64,000 nt of DNA, taken from contig JAKAAX010000002.1 of the NCBI GenBank assembly GCA_021802125.1, positions 186,001 through 250,000 on the forward strand. Direction: 5' to 3'. Position 1 is the stretch's first letter; each line of letters starts with the position of its first letter. This document shows positions 8,047 through 16,659 of the stretch, in pieces. The notes beneath the pieces were generated by a model. It searched no databases. It was not told the origin of the DNA and worked only from the letters and a program-made list of their open reading frames with translations. This stretch comes from Thermoplasmata archaeon. Lineage in GTDB: Archaea > Thermoplasmatota > Thermoplasmata > Lutacidiplasmatales > UBA184. A program made the translations under genes and the position numbers.

Positions 8047-9057
8047 ATGGCAGCCCAGAACCCCAACTTCATCTTCACAGGCTTGGACGCGTTCTGGAGG
8101 GTCCAGGATGCCCTATCTCGGGACCGCAATCCCTCCCCCCAGCAATGGCGTCGCCTCTTCTCCGACCCCGGCTACGTCACCCTGTTCCACAATGATCCAG
8201 CCTTCAGCGAGGGTCTTCTTCGCGAGAAGTTCTCCCTCGCGTATCGCCCCTCCCGAGGCGCGGAACGGCTGAGAGCTCTCGGGAGCGGAGAGGACCGGCT
8301 GCTCCAGCACTACGTCCGTGTGGGACAACGCCGCGAGGACATCGACGGGTTCCTCGCCGACTGGTCTCAGAGGGATGTCGCGGGCGAAGCGCGAGCGGCA
8401 GCTGCGCGTTTCCTCCCACGGGCCCCGCTCAAGAAGCTGCGCGATCCGAAGGTCTCGTTCCTAGTGTTCAAGAGCGATGCTCGAGGCTATTCCCGGGTCC
8501 TATTGGACCCCCTCGGGGCCCTCGAGCGCCCTGACCCGGTCCTCCTCCTGGGCCACGAGTTCCACCATTTCTTCCGCAGTCGAATGCCCGGCGTACGGAG
8601 GGTATCGATTGCCGACCGGGACCGCGTACGGCTTCTGCTGAGCCTGGTGGAAACGGAGGGCATCGCGGACCTGATCAATCGGCCCCCCATCTTTCACCGG
8701 GCCGGGCCGCTGCGCCCCGCTGACAAGACATACGTCCGCTGGGTGGAGGTGGCCCCGGAGCTTCTGAAAGCGGTAGACGGCGCGCTCTGCATCTGCTCTC
8801 GGATGCCGGAGGTGCAGGACGAGATGGCAGACGCGCTCCTGAACCTGCTGCCCGACGGCGGTCACCAGCTCGGGTTCTACATGGCACGGGAGATTGCGAG
8901 GCGCTTGGGGTTGGGGGCGGTGCTTCGCTGCGTCGGGAGGCCCTCTTGCTTTTTCCTCGCGTACCAGCGGGCAGCCCTATTGTCCCGGAACACACCGAGG
9001 TTCGGCAAGGAGACCGTACGGTTCCTCAAGCGACTCGGGTCCGCAAACTCCGCCTGA
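8047..9057 (+). CDS. Putative zinc metallopeptidase (HEFHH)
   Basis: 336 residues from ATG 8047. A zincin-type motif HEFHH (HExxH) lies at 170-174 in the context LLLGHEFHHFF, and an ETEGIADL segment about 30 residues later supplies a likely third zinc ligand, so the gluzincin-like arrangement HExxH...E is complete. The pattern resembles the DUF5700-type putative Zn-dependent proteases; no signal peptide or membrane segment is visible, so it is probably cytosolic. A TATA-like CATATCATAC lies about 33 nt upstream. Substrate unknown; the gene stands alone. Confidence 0.7.
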   Translation: MAAQNPNFIFTGLDAFWRVQDALSRDRNPSPQQWRRLFSDPGYVTLFHNDPAFSEGLLREKFSLAYRPSRGAERLRALGSGEDRLLQHYVRVGQRREDIDGFLADWSQRDVAGEARAAAARFLPRAPLKKLRDPKVSFLVFKSDARGYSRVLLDPLGALERPDPVLLLGHEFHHFFRSRMPGVRRVSIADRDRVRLLLSLVETEGIADLINRPPIFHRAGPLRPADKTYVRWVEVAPELLKAVDGALCICSRMPEVQDEMADALLNLLPDGGHQLGFYMAREIARRLGLGAVLRCVGRPSCFFLAYQRAALLSRNTPRFGKETVRFLKRLGSANSA

Positions 9058-9548
9058 GGACTTGGGCCCGACTGTCCTCCGGAAGACCATCCCGAGGGGG
9101 GGACGTTCGGGCGCCCCGTCCGTTTCCACACCTTCGGCCGAAGGAGGGAGCGACTGCGGAACCTTGGAACGCGGGCTGCGCGTCGCCTTGCGCTAGATGC
9201 GATGGCTGAGCGTGGTCGTCGGGTCCCTCGACCCCAGTGGTAGAGTGGGCATGGCGCCGGTGGACCATACGGGGAGGGTCCCGGGAGGCGCATCCGCAAC
9301 GCTTGTCGCGAAGAGGACCGTAGACTCCAGGGTGAGCGTCCCTGGCTTGCTGAGCTCGGTTCACCCACTCAAGCGGTCCATGCCTTCCGGGCACTGCCAG
9401 TCGACGATGCAAATGCCCCTCTCATCTTGCCATCAATCTTGCGACCCCCGAGAGGCCTCGGGGAGGGCGGTCATGGTCCCGACCCGCTCCTCCACGCAAA
9501 GGGGGCTTCACGAGGCGGGAGCTTCTTTCTCGGGGTGATCGTCTTCGG
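9058..9548. other. Gap without recognisable gene
   Basis: About 490 bp between the zinc peptidase and the HxlR gene. Open frames exist on both strands but their translations are Arg/Ser/Pro-rich and unconvincing. No repeat, RNA or promoter element stands out. Confidence 0.5.
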
Positions 9549-10358
9549 TCACGGAGAGCGAGCGACTTCCGGTTCAAGGTCATCAACGTCTTGACTACAA
9601 CCACCCACCGCTCTCGAGTCGATATCCCGGTCGGGGCGCCCGAGCTTCACATGTCGCCGCTTCACGTGGCCTTTCGTGGAAAGGTCATCATGATCACCCT
9701 CGGGCACCCCCCTGACAACTCGCACCGGGTCCCCGGAGGGCTCCTCGAACACGAAGGTCTCGTCGGCGCCACTCCACGATGCTGGAGTTTCCATCCCCCT
9801 CGGAGAGAGTAGACTGCGACCGGGTGAGGCGGGTCTCCCCCGTACGACGGATCCGCCAGCTGTCGGTGTAGGCGCCCTGCGCCTACATCGGTCCAAGTAG
9901 AGGAAGATTGGCCCGGCCATCTTCGCGAGCGCATGCCCGCTGGGCGTGAGGGAGTAATTCACTCGGGGCGGGCGGGTCGAGAGCACTTCACGTCGGACCA
10001 GGTCGAAGTCCTGTAGCGTCCTCAGTTTGATCGAGAGCACCCTCGGCGAGATTGCCCCGATCGACCGGCGGAGCGCTTCGAAGCCCAGGCCGCTGCCGTT
10101 CGTGTAGAGCACCAGGAGGGTCTCCACGCCCCACTTTCCGAAGACCAGGCGAGAGAACGCAAGGTTGCGCTGCACATCCCAGCGAGGGGTGACGCTCGAG
10201 CGGCCCCCCGTCGACCGAAGGATCGTGCGGTTGAACGTGGCACAGAGGTCGGCGAACTGGAGAAATCGATCCTCCAGATCCCCGGGCTCCGCCGGTCCGG
10301 TCTCTGGGGCGTGTTCGGCGATGGAGGGCGGGAACGTGGTTGCGCTTTCGCTTGACAT
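9549..10358 (-). CDS. HxlR-family winged-helix transcriptional regulator
   Basis: From the ATG at 10358, preceded by an AGAAGGAGAT ribosome-binding sequence. Residues 60-150 are an HxlR domain: NLAFSRLVFGKWGVETLLVL, FEALRRSIGAISPRVLSIKL, LRTLQDFDLVRREV, and the wing PPRVNYSLTPSGHALA. HxlR proteins bind DNA as dimers, often sensing aldehydes or redox state. The domain ends near residue 160, yet the frame stays open for about 110 more Arg/Pro-rich codons of doubtful reality; the true stop could have been lost by frameshift. It lies 44 bp downstream of a small co-directional gene that may be co-transcribed. Confidence 0.75.
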   Translation of the reverse strand: MSSESATTFPPSIAEHAPETGPAEPGDLEDRFLQFADLCATFNRTILRSTGGRSSVTPRWDVQRNLAFSRLVFGKWGVETLLVLYTNGSGLGFEALRRSIGAISPRVLSIKLRTLQDFDLVRREVLSTRPPRVNYSLTPSGHALAKMAGPIFLYLDRCRRRAPTPTAGGSVVRGRPASPGRSLLSPRGMETPASWSGADETFVFEEPSGDPVRVVRGVPEGDHDDLSTKGHVKRRHVKLGRPDRDIDSRAVGGCSQDVDDLEPEVARSP

Positions 10359-10402
10359 GGGGTCTTGCTCATCTCCTTCTAGTCCGAGTCCCAGGCGTGG
10401 CC

Positions 10403-10771
10403 CTAGGATCTCACCTCGATCTCGGTATGGTTCAGGGGCGCCTCTCTCGCGCCCCCTTCGCCGTGCACGCGGGGCGAGGCCCGGGCGTGGGCGGCTGACC
10501 GCGCCAGCCCGGGATACATCGTCAGAAGGTCCTCCCACGAGTCGAACATCTCCAGCTTGGCAAGGAGTGGGACGCGGTCCCTCCTCTGTCTCAGGAGAGA
10601 ATGCACGGCATAGGGGCGGGACCCCTCCGCACGATACACGGTGCGCTCGACGACCAACGCGGCACCGTCCTCCGAGCCGTCGATGACCCTCTCCACGCAA
10701 AGACGAACGCTTCGCAACGCCTTCCCACCGGGGTCGACGAACCCGACGGAGAGCTGGCGCCACTGCATCAT
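10403..10771 (-). CDS. Small conserved-looking hypothetical protein
   Basis: 122 residues. A good ribosome-binding sequence (GGGGAGGA) lies about 8 nt before the tandem ATGATG at 10771/10768, which fixes the start. The translation has alternating strand-like segments: WRQLSVGFVDPGGKALRSVR, CVERVIDGSEDGAALVVERT, HSLLRQRRDRVPLLAKLEMF, then DSWEDLLTMYPGL. No family was recognised. It precedes the HxlR gene on the same strand and may be regulated with it. The last 25 residues look disordered. Confidence 0.5.
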   Translation of the reverse strand: MMQWRQLSVGFVDPGGKALRSVRLCVERVIDGSEDGAALVVERTVYRAEGSRPYAVHSLLRQRRDRVPLLAKLEMFDSWEDLLTMYPGLARSAAHARASPRVHGEGGAREAPLNHTEIEVRS

Positions 10772-10871
10772 GCTCGATCCTCCCCACGAACTAGCAGATC
10801 CGGAGGAGCGAAGCGAGCCCCCCCACCGGACGCGTGTGTCCCACGCGAGCGATCTCCCGACACCCGCCAAG

Positions 10872-11730
10872 CTCGGGATGCCGTCAGCAGAAGACCCCAG
10901 CCCCGGGGCAGGGGCCCCGAGGCGAAGAATGGAGGGAACGACGCAACCTGCATGCCTCCCCCACGGCGAGCGGTGATCCCGACGGCAGGCGAAATGCGGC
11001 GACGAACGAAACTCGAGGCGGACACTGTCGGGGCGAGCAAGAGTGCCGAAGCAGGACGGGAGGGCATGGACCCCTCCGACACAGGAGCGCGAGCCGTCCG
11101 GGGCGACCCTACGGTCGGGGATGCGCCATCCGGAACGTCGCGCGCGCCAATCCGCCGGCTCCGGGGGCCGCGACGCCGCATCCCGGCCGGGTCATTCAAT
11201 CCGACCTCAGGGAGCAGCACAGATTCCAAGGGGGGCACCGCTTGCGGCGCAGATGCGCAGAACGCGAGAGGAAGGCTGCCGCTGCCCTCCCAACCGACCG
11301 CTCCCCGCTCACCGTCAGGGGTGGATCGAACGGGGAGCGCGGGCTCTGGGAAAGCCAGTGGCCATGCCCAGCGTCCCACGACCGCAAACACCCGGCGAGG
11401 ACGCGACAAGGGGGGATTGCTCTCGTGCCCCGCTGCCGGACGGACGCCGGCCTCTCGCTCCGTGCACACGCCGCCCTCACCGTCTCCCGCACCTCCCTGA
11501 GAGGTCAAGGAAGGTGCGAGCTGGAGCGAGTTGCCGAGCTCGGAGTCGGGGTAGGGGGAAGTGTTGCGTCGACTTCTCGCGGAAAGCCCCATCTCTGACC
11601 CCTTGGGGCCATGATGGGTCGACCCCTCATGGGCATCGTGCGAATTACTTCCGGAATCCTTCCAAATTGGGAGAGAGATCCCCACCCCACCGTTCCCGGC
11701 CGTCCTCGGTAGCGTTCAGGGAGGGATCGC
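10872..11730. other. Long gap without recognisable gene
   Basis: About 860 bp, the longest non-coding stretch in the window. Every long frame translates to Arg/Pro/Ser/Gly-rich sequence without conserved motifs. I looked for RNase P RNA and SRP RNA hallmarks and did not find them, though a structured RNA cannot be excluded by eye. It fits the decayed appearance of the 9-14 kb region. Confidence 0.45.
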
Positions 11731-12174
11731 TCACATGCTCAGGTAGAGCAACAACGCAAAAGCGGAGGACTCGAGGATCGTCGCCACGGCGAAGAGGGCG
11801 TAGTGCAGTTGAGGGCCCAGTCCGAGCTCGAAGGTGTCGTAGGCGTGGGGCAACGCCAGAAAGTGCGAGAACAGCAGGACGCTGAGGACGACCGCCAGGC
11901 CCAGCGAGAAGGGGGCGTGGGTGTCCGCGTACCCCTTCCAGTACAAGGCTGCCAAGGCGAGCAGGTAGGTGCAGTCCACCGTAGCGAACACCAGGCCAAC
12001 ATCTACGATGAGCCAGAACGGTGACGTGGGATGGACCAGGAGCGCCAGGGCAATCCCGGCGACGAGCCCAGGTATGGCGACAAGGACCACGTACCACATG
12101 GCCCTGACCCGCCCAGACGCTCGCGCTGGCGGCTGCGCCGAGGCTTCAGCGGGCTTTCCTGCGACTTCGCTCAA
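11731..12174 (-). CDS. Four-helix membrane protein paired with an ArsR-like regulator
   Basis: 147 residues from a TTG at 12174. Four hydrophobic helices: WYVVLVAIPGLVAGIALAL near 27-45, FWLIVDVGLVFATVDCTYLL, LGLAVVLSVLLFSHFLAL, and YALFAVATILESSAFALLLY. The gene overlaps the end of the winged-helix gene by 29 nt, an arrangement common in archaea where a membrane protein is co-made with a wHTH protein and may sequester it or sense a membrane signal. The family was not recognised; the regulatory link is inferred from overlap alone. Confidence 0.65.
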   Translation of the reverse strand: MSEVAGKPAEASAQPPARASGRVRAMWYVVLVAIPGLVAGIALALLVHPTSPFWLIVDVGLVFATVDCTYLLALAALYWKGYADTHAPFSLGLAVVLSVLLFSHFLALPHAYDTFELGLGPQLHYALFAVATILESSAFALLLYLSM

Positions 12175-12442
12175 GGATCACCTCCATCACGTCCCAGCGC
12201 GCTTCGAGTGCGTCGGTCACGGAGTACACCCTGCCGTAGTTCGGTCCGGCGCTCTCCACCATACGGTTCAGCTCCAAGATGCGTAGGTGATGACGGACCG
12301 TGGAGTAGTCGACCTGGAGTACCCGGGCAAGCCCGAGGGCGTTCTCGGGCCCCTCGCGAAGCGCAAGCACGATCCGGGCGCGCGTTCCAGCCCCCGAGCT
12401 GCTCCCGAAAAGCCACCAAAGAAGACGGGCGTAGGAGTCCAC
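12146..12442 (-). CDS. ArsR-like winged-helix DNA-binding protein
   Basis: 98 residues from a GTG at 12442. The wHTH reads SGAGTRARIVLALREGPE, ALGLARVLQVDYSTVRHHLR (recognition helix) and ILELNRMVESAGPNYGRVYSV (wing). No metal-binding Cys motif is present, so it is probably not a metal sensor. First gene of a two-gene unit with the overlapping membrane protein, whose abundance or state may control it. Confidence 0.8.
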   Translation of the reverse strand: MDSYARLLWWLFGSSSGAGTRARIVLALREGPENALGLARVLQVDYSTVRHHLRILELNRMVESAGPNYGRVYSVTDALEARWDVMEVILERSRRKAR

Positions 12443-13017
12443 GGGTCAGCCCAGCACCCCCCCATCCCGGCTCCGATGCACAGGAAGTGCCGAAACGGGG
12501 AGGCAGAGTCCCCCTGAACAACCCCAAGACATTGATGTCACCCGCTGGGCACGCCCAGCCAGGCGAGAAGGGGACGAAGGACAAATAGCCGGAGTTCCGC
12601 AAACCTGGAGCCGGGAAGTACCCCGCGTCCTGTGGGACTTCCCAGGTTGCTCGGGCCCGCCATGTGAGCCGAGAAGGCCACCGCCGATACCATAGTCCGG
12701 GATGTGCGGTCGGCCGGGACCACCCGGAGCTCTGCCTCCTTCGGTACGATCCGGTCCCACCACGGTCCCCGGCGACCGTCCACCGGCCCGTGACCGCTGC
12801 ATGTTGGTATCGCCCTGAACCTCCTCGGTTGTTCGCGATGTCCGGGTTGGTGGTTCGTCTACCCTGCCTCATCGCAAGACCTAGAACGGGCCTCCAATCC
12901 TAGGAGTGCCCTTGGGCATCCTCCTGATTCCTTCCCAAATCCACCCGGACTCTGCGAGAATGCCCCCTATCTCGTAGCGGGGGGAAGCGCGCCCCGACTA
13001 ATCGGGGCCTACGGAGA
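12443..13017. other. Gap without recognisable gene
   Basis: About 575 bp upstream of the regulator gene. One short minus-strand frame (12538-12783) ends in a hydrophobic stretch, but its start and context are weak and it is not called. Base composition becomes less GC-rich towards 13 kb. Confidence 0.4.
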
Positions 13018-13224
13018 ATGTTAGATCGAGCTGGTCGGTCGAATGAGTCGAGCTTGAGCGCGAGTTTCGGGCCCTCTGTCTCCGGTGACCCTCTCGAAAT
13101 CGACATCGTCCTTGTCCTGGTTTTGATCGCGGCGTGCCACTTCATGCATCTGAGGACCAAGAAGAAGGCTGACGCGGTCCGACGGCAACACGTAAGAGAG
13201 CGCGAGGAGCAGCAGTTCCTCTGA
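13018..13224 (+). CDS. Possible small single-pass membrane protein
   Basis: 68 residues. One hydrophobic helix IDIVLVLVLIAACHFMHL is followed by a strongly basic then charged tail (RTKKKADAVRRQHVRERE), which is the topology of a small anchored protein with a cytoplasmic tail. Codon third positions in this part look coding. An ACTAATC element lies about 25 nt before the ATG. No family recognised; could be fortuitous. Confidence 0.35.
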   Translation: MLDRAGRSNESSLSASFGPSVSGDPLEIDIVLVLVLIAACHFMHLRTKKKADAVRRQHVREREEQQFL

Positions 13225-13499
13225 GGGTGTGAGCTCGTGATTCCAGGGTGTGAGTGTCTGGCCAACTGCCGACTTTCATCGAATCGATTCGGATGATGGG
13301 AACTCCGGTTGTTCATCCAGATCGCATGAGTTCTGTTTCCTAGAGCGCCTGAACGGACCCCGCACGCGGGGCAATGGTGCCCTCGCAACCCTTGGTGACG
13401 CTCGCGGAGCGTCTTTGGGATGCGCGCCAACTCCAGGCTCGGCCAATCTCCCCGCCGGGCGAGGCTCGGCGTGTTGCTGCAGCCCTCCCCTCGATTACA

Positions 13500-13507
13500 A
13501 ACTTTAG
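13500..13507 (+). promoter_or_regulatory. TATA-like box for the membrane protein at 13533
   Basis: AACTTTAG centred 29 nt before the GTG at 13533. This spacing is the argument for choosing that GTG over upstream in-frame starts. Confidence 0.5.
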
Positions 13508-13532
13508 AGTACGGGTACCTCTCTCTCAGGGT

Positions 13533-14015
13533 GTGGGCGACGTCAAAGCGATTCACGAGGGGAGATGGTTCGCCCTCATGCTCGTGGTTCCAGCAGTCGT
13601 TGTAGGAGCGGGAATCTATCTTGCCCTTCCTTTCTTCACCGACCTCGATACTGACTACGAGCTCCTCTCGCTGGTCATCGGCGTGGGAGCCATATCCGCT
13701 CTCCCCATCGCGCAGAAGTGGATCTCCGTTTCGGCTCCAAGACGTGATCCGGGCTACCGTGTTCGGGCGCAGGCCTGGGGGATCGGCATAGCTGGCCTAG
13801 TCGCAATCGTGTTGGGCCTCGTACTCGTGGGGGTAGGAATCTACGCGGCCTACCATTGTCACGCGAGCGACTGCTCGGCGCCTTGGTGGGCTCTTGCCGC
13901 AATCGATGGCTCCAGCGGATTACTTATCGTGGTAATCGGCGGGTACATGGTCAGATTCGCACGGCGATGGTATGGCGAAGCCAGTGCGGTTCGAGCTGAC
14001 GCCCCGGCCGATTAG
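13533..14015 (+). CDS. Four-helix membrane protein of unknown function
   Basis: 160 residues from GTG 13533. Hydrophobic segments: FALMLVVPAVVVGAGIYLAL, YELLSLVIGVGAISALPIAQ, AWGIGIAGLVAIVLGLVLVG and SGLLIVVIGGYMV, with two Cys in a short loop (YHCHASDCSAP) between the third and fourth. Not recognised as a known family. A second tiny membrane protein frame overlaps its 3' end. The surrounding DNA is less GC-rich than the core regions, compatible with acquisition. Confidence 0.7.
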   Translation: MGDVKAIHEGRWFALMLVVPAVVVGAGIYLALPFFTDLDTDYELLSLVIGVGAISALPIAQKWISVSAPRRDPGYRVRAQAWGIGIAGLVAIVLGLVLVGVGIYAAYHCHASDCSAPWWALAAIDGSSGLLIVVIGGYMVRFARRWYGEASAVRADAPAD

Positions 14016-14097
14016 GGAACCCGGTGGGCTCAACACAGCCTACGCTCTCCTCTATGCCTCTCTGGTCGGCGTGGGGACATTGTTCATCTTTGTCTGA
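13972..14097 (+). CDS. Possible 41-aa membrane microprotein overlapping the preceding gene
   Basis: An ATG at 13972 inside the end of the preceding gene (+1 frame) opens a 41-codon frame: a basic amphipathic start (MAKPVRFELTPRPIREPG) then one clean transmembrane helix NTAYALLYASLVGVGTLFIF and a stop. The 44-nt overlap suggests translational coupling with the four-helix membrane protein. Too short for homology judgement. Confidence 0.4.
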   Translation: MAKPVRFELTPRPIREPGGLNTAYALLYASLVGVGTLFIFV

Positions 14098-14322
14098 ACC
14101 CCTCTCACCCTGCTCGTGCGGCGGAAGTGGGGAGATGATGAGAGGCCGAACGCTCCCTGTGGGAACGGCGGTCGAAGGAGCCGGGCGGCGGGTCCAACGC
14201 TCCACAGGCTCTGACCCTACCCCTGTCTCCATCTGCCCCCCACTGCCCTTCCCTCCCGGCGTGTTTCGAGAGGGGCGATCTGCCTACCCCAAGCGTATTT
14301 GGACGCCGTAGCTGCCGTCTGT
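14098..14322. other. Short intergenic region with TATA-like element
   Basis: No gene seen. A GTATTTG element at 14295-14301 sits 25 nt before the ATG at 14323 and probably serves the methyltransferase gene. Confidence 0.4.
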
Positions 14323-15147
14323 ATGGCCCGTTCGTTCTCCAGGCAGGAGATCGCCCAGAACCGCCAGGACTGGGACGCTCTGGTCCCCTACCACGTGCGC
14401 TCTCGGTACTACGGCGTGGACGAGTTCCTGCGAGGGCGGTCGACCCTCAGCCCGGTCGAGCGAAGGGAGATTGGGCCTGTCCGAGGAAAACGCCTGCTCC
14501 ATCTCCAGTGCCACTTCGGTCTGGACACACTCTCCTGGGCTCGACTGGGGGCCCGGGTCACTGGAGTGGACTTCTCCCCGCAGGCGATCCAGACCGCGCG
14601 CGAACTGGCCCAGAGGTCGCATCTGAAAGCCGAGTTCGTGCTCTCCGATGTCCACCGACTTCCCCGACGGTTCAACAGCCAGTTTGACATCGTGTTCGCA
14701 TCCCACGGCGTGCTCGCGTGGACGTCGAGGCTGTCTCAGTGGATGCGGGGAGCGGCCCGGAGCCTGCGGCCAGGAGGGATGTTCTACCTCCTGGAGGCCC
14801 ATCCGGTGCTCTCCTTGTTCGAGGAGGGCTCCTCCCCCCCGAGGCTGGCCCGGAAGCGCTCCTACCTCAGCCACCGTGAGCCTTCCGCTACTGGCCCCGG
14901 ATCCTACGCTGATTCCCGTGCTCCCGTTCGATTTCCGAGACATCAATGGCACTGGGACCTGGAGGACGTGGTCAACGCTGTGGCAGGTGCTGGTCTCACG
15001 GTCGAGAGCCTCCGGGAGCACACGGCCATGTCGTCGCCGTGGTTCTTCCCCCAGCTTCGCCGGGCGCCAGATGGCATGTGGAAGCTCCCCGCGAACGGCC
15101 CGCAGATCCCGCTGATGTTCTCCATCCGGGCACGTAAGTGCGCGTGA
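14323..15147 (+). CDS. Class I SAM-dependent methyltransferase
   Basis: 274 residues from ATG 14323. After an N-terminal helix (QNRQDWDALVPYHVRSRYY), motif I is present as LLHLQCHFGLDTLSWARLGA, motif II as VTGVDFSPQAI, then AELAQ-type helix, FDIVFASHGVLAW (motif IV) and LRPGGMFYLLEAHP (motif VI). This arrangement is that of small-molecule methyltransferases similar to UbiE/ubiquinone-type enzymes. The acceptor is unknown. It is the only gene of its transcription unit. A region near 182-205 is unusually polar compared with relatives. Confidence 0.85.
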   Translation: MARSFSRQEIAQNRQDWDALVPYHVRSRYYGVDEFLRGRSTLSPVERREIGPVRGKRLLHLQCHFGLDTLSWARLGARVTGVDFSPQAIQTARELAQRSHLKAEFVLSDVHRLPRRFNSQFDIVFASHGVLAWTSRLSQWMRGAARSLRPGGMFYLLEAHPVLSLFEEGSSPPRLARKRSYLSHREPSATGPGSYADSRAPVRFPRHQWHWDLEDVVNAVAGAGLTVESLREHTAMSSPWFFPQLRRAPDGMWKLPANGPQIPLMFSIRARKCA

Positions 15148-15408
15148 GCCCAGCCGGCGCTTCGTTAGGGCGATCGCGGCAGGACGGATAGGACCACGAA
15201 GGGCGATCCCATACTCTGCCGCATCTCCTCCTGAGGATCGTGGAGCCCGAGAAGAACGGGGTTTCCTCCAGGGCAGGCTCTTCGGGACTCTTTCCTCGTA
15301 CGCCGGCCACGAAACCTTCTGACCTGCGGGCACCAGCTCAACGCGACATCCACGCTCCCCTCGGCTACCACTCCGGGGTGGCAGTGATCGGGAGGCCCGA
15401 CCCGAAGC

Positions 15409-16659
15409 CTACGTTGCGGACCGGACCCCGGCGGCGAACGCCCTCGGCGTCATCTTCGTCAGATCCACGCGTTGCGCTCCTACCATGTCGCGAAGCCTTG
15501 CAAGCCCCCGCCCGATGGCGGCCGCCAGGTTTGCGTCGCCGGCATCGTTGTTCTCCTCGAGCCAGAACCCGAGGACTCGGAGGGTCTCGGAGTCTCGATC
15601 GAAGCGCAGGTCCGCTCGAGCTCGGAGAGCGTCACCGTAGAGGATCGGGAGCGTGTAGTAGCCCCACTTGCGCTTGGCAGCGGGCACGTACACCTCCCAG
15701 CGATACTGGAACCCGAAGAACCGCCGCGCACGGGTGTCCCGGATCACCACATCTAGTGGCGCCAGGAACACCGCTTCCTCCTCGGACGTCGCGGACCGAG
15801 CGTTCCAACCGGCGGGGACCAAGTCCCGTTCCAGGCGCGAAAGCTGTTCTGCCCCCTCCGGAGTGGTCCACTGGGGCTGCGGTTGCCCTTCCACCTCGAC
15901 TCGGACGAGGTCTCCTTTTCTTTCGCGAGTGGCGATCCACTCCCTCGTGACCTTCGGGGAGTGTCCATCCGGGTGGGCCCAGTGAAGTGCGGAGTGGACC
16001 TCGCTCCGGTTCGGTAGACCCCATCGGTCCATCGCCCGCGCGACGAGGTATTCTCGAGCCGCGGGAGCAGGGACCGCGCGAAGGAACCGCCGGGGAATGC
16101 ACCGGGTGGTCAGATCGTAGACCCTCTCCCCCTTCTCACGGTGATGGATGACCAATCTCCCGGTGAGCCACAGATAGTAGAGCGCCAGGCCCGTGTCCCG
16201 GCTCGCGCGGTAGCTTTCGACCTTGGCCCCCTCGGGAAGATCCCGGCTCCCCAGGGGGCCCCTCTCCTCCACGGCCCGGAGGACGCGGTCAACGAGCGCC
16301 CGCTGGGTCCTTCCGAAGTTCTCCCACTTCGGATGGTGCTCGAACTCCTGCATCCGATGGATCAGGTAGGGGAACTCCTCGACCGGTCGGATGACGAGAC
16401 CGCCGCCCCACTCGAAGAGCGTCCGCTCACGGTAGAGGGTGCGTTCCAGGTCCGGAGGTCGATAACCCACGACGCGAGAGGACAGAGCGAGGTCCTGACT
16501 TCTTCCAACGACCTCCAGAGGGTCCACTTGGACCGAGCCGATCTCGCGGAGGACGCGCGCGAGGCCCATCGCCCGCGTCCATCGTCGACCCGGCCAGAGG
16601 CCTTGACGTCCGAGGATGAACCTGCGGGCGGTCGAGGGGCGGACCCTCAGGGTTTCCAC
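15409..16659 (-). CDS. YcaQ/AlkX-type DNA glycosylase (HTH_42 family)
   Basis: About 416 residues from a GTG at 16659; in-frame starts further upstream to 16839 cannot be excluded but add atypical residues. The N-terminal STARRFILGRQGL and the catalytic-type GSVQVDPLEVVGRSQDL (QxD motif) are hallmarks of the winged-helix glycosylases that unhook interstrand crosslinks and excise N7-alkylguanines. Further family segments: LFEWGGGLVIRPVEEFPYL, DTGLALYYLWLTGRLVI, and the C-terminal RRFFGFQYRWEVYVPAAKRK. Such enzymes are widespread in bacteria; presence here in an accessory region suggests transfer, which is inference. Confidence 0.88.
   Translation of the reverse strand: METLRVRPSTARRFILGRQGLWPGRRWTRAMGLARVLREIGSVQVDPLEVVGRSQDLALSSRVVGYRPPDLERTLYRERTLFEWGGGLVIRPVEEFPYLIHRMQEFEHHPKWENFGRTQRALVDRVLRAVEERGPLGSRDLPEGAKVESYRASRDTGLALYYLWLTGRLVIHHREKGERVYDLTTRCIPRRFLRAVPAPAAREYLVARAMDRWGLPNRSEVHSALHWAHPDGHSPKVTREWIATRERKGDLVRVEVEGQPQPQWTTPEGAEQLSRLERDLVPAGWNARSATSEEEAVFLAPLDVVIRDTRARRFFGFQYRWEVYVPAAKRKWGYYTLPILYGDALRARADLRFDRDSETLRVLGFWLEENNDAGDANLAAAIGRGLARLRDMVGAQRVDLTKMTPRAFAAGVRSAT

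Noticed and set aside
10768..11685. 305-codon minus-strand frame in the large gap
   Set aside because: Pro/Arg/Ser/Gly-rich throughout, no promoter, ribosome-binding site or secondary-structure pattern.
12538..12783. 81-codon minus-strand frame with hydrophobic end
   Set aside because: Weak start, no ribosome-binding sequence, overlapping frames are equally open; not enough support.
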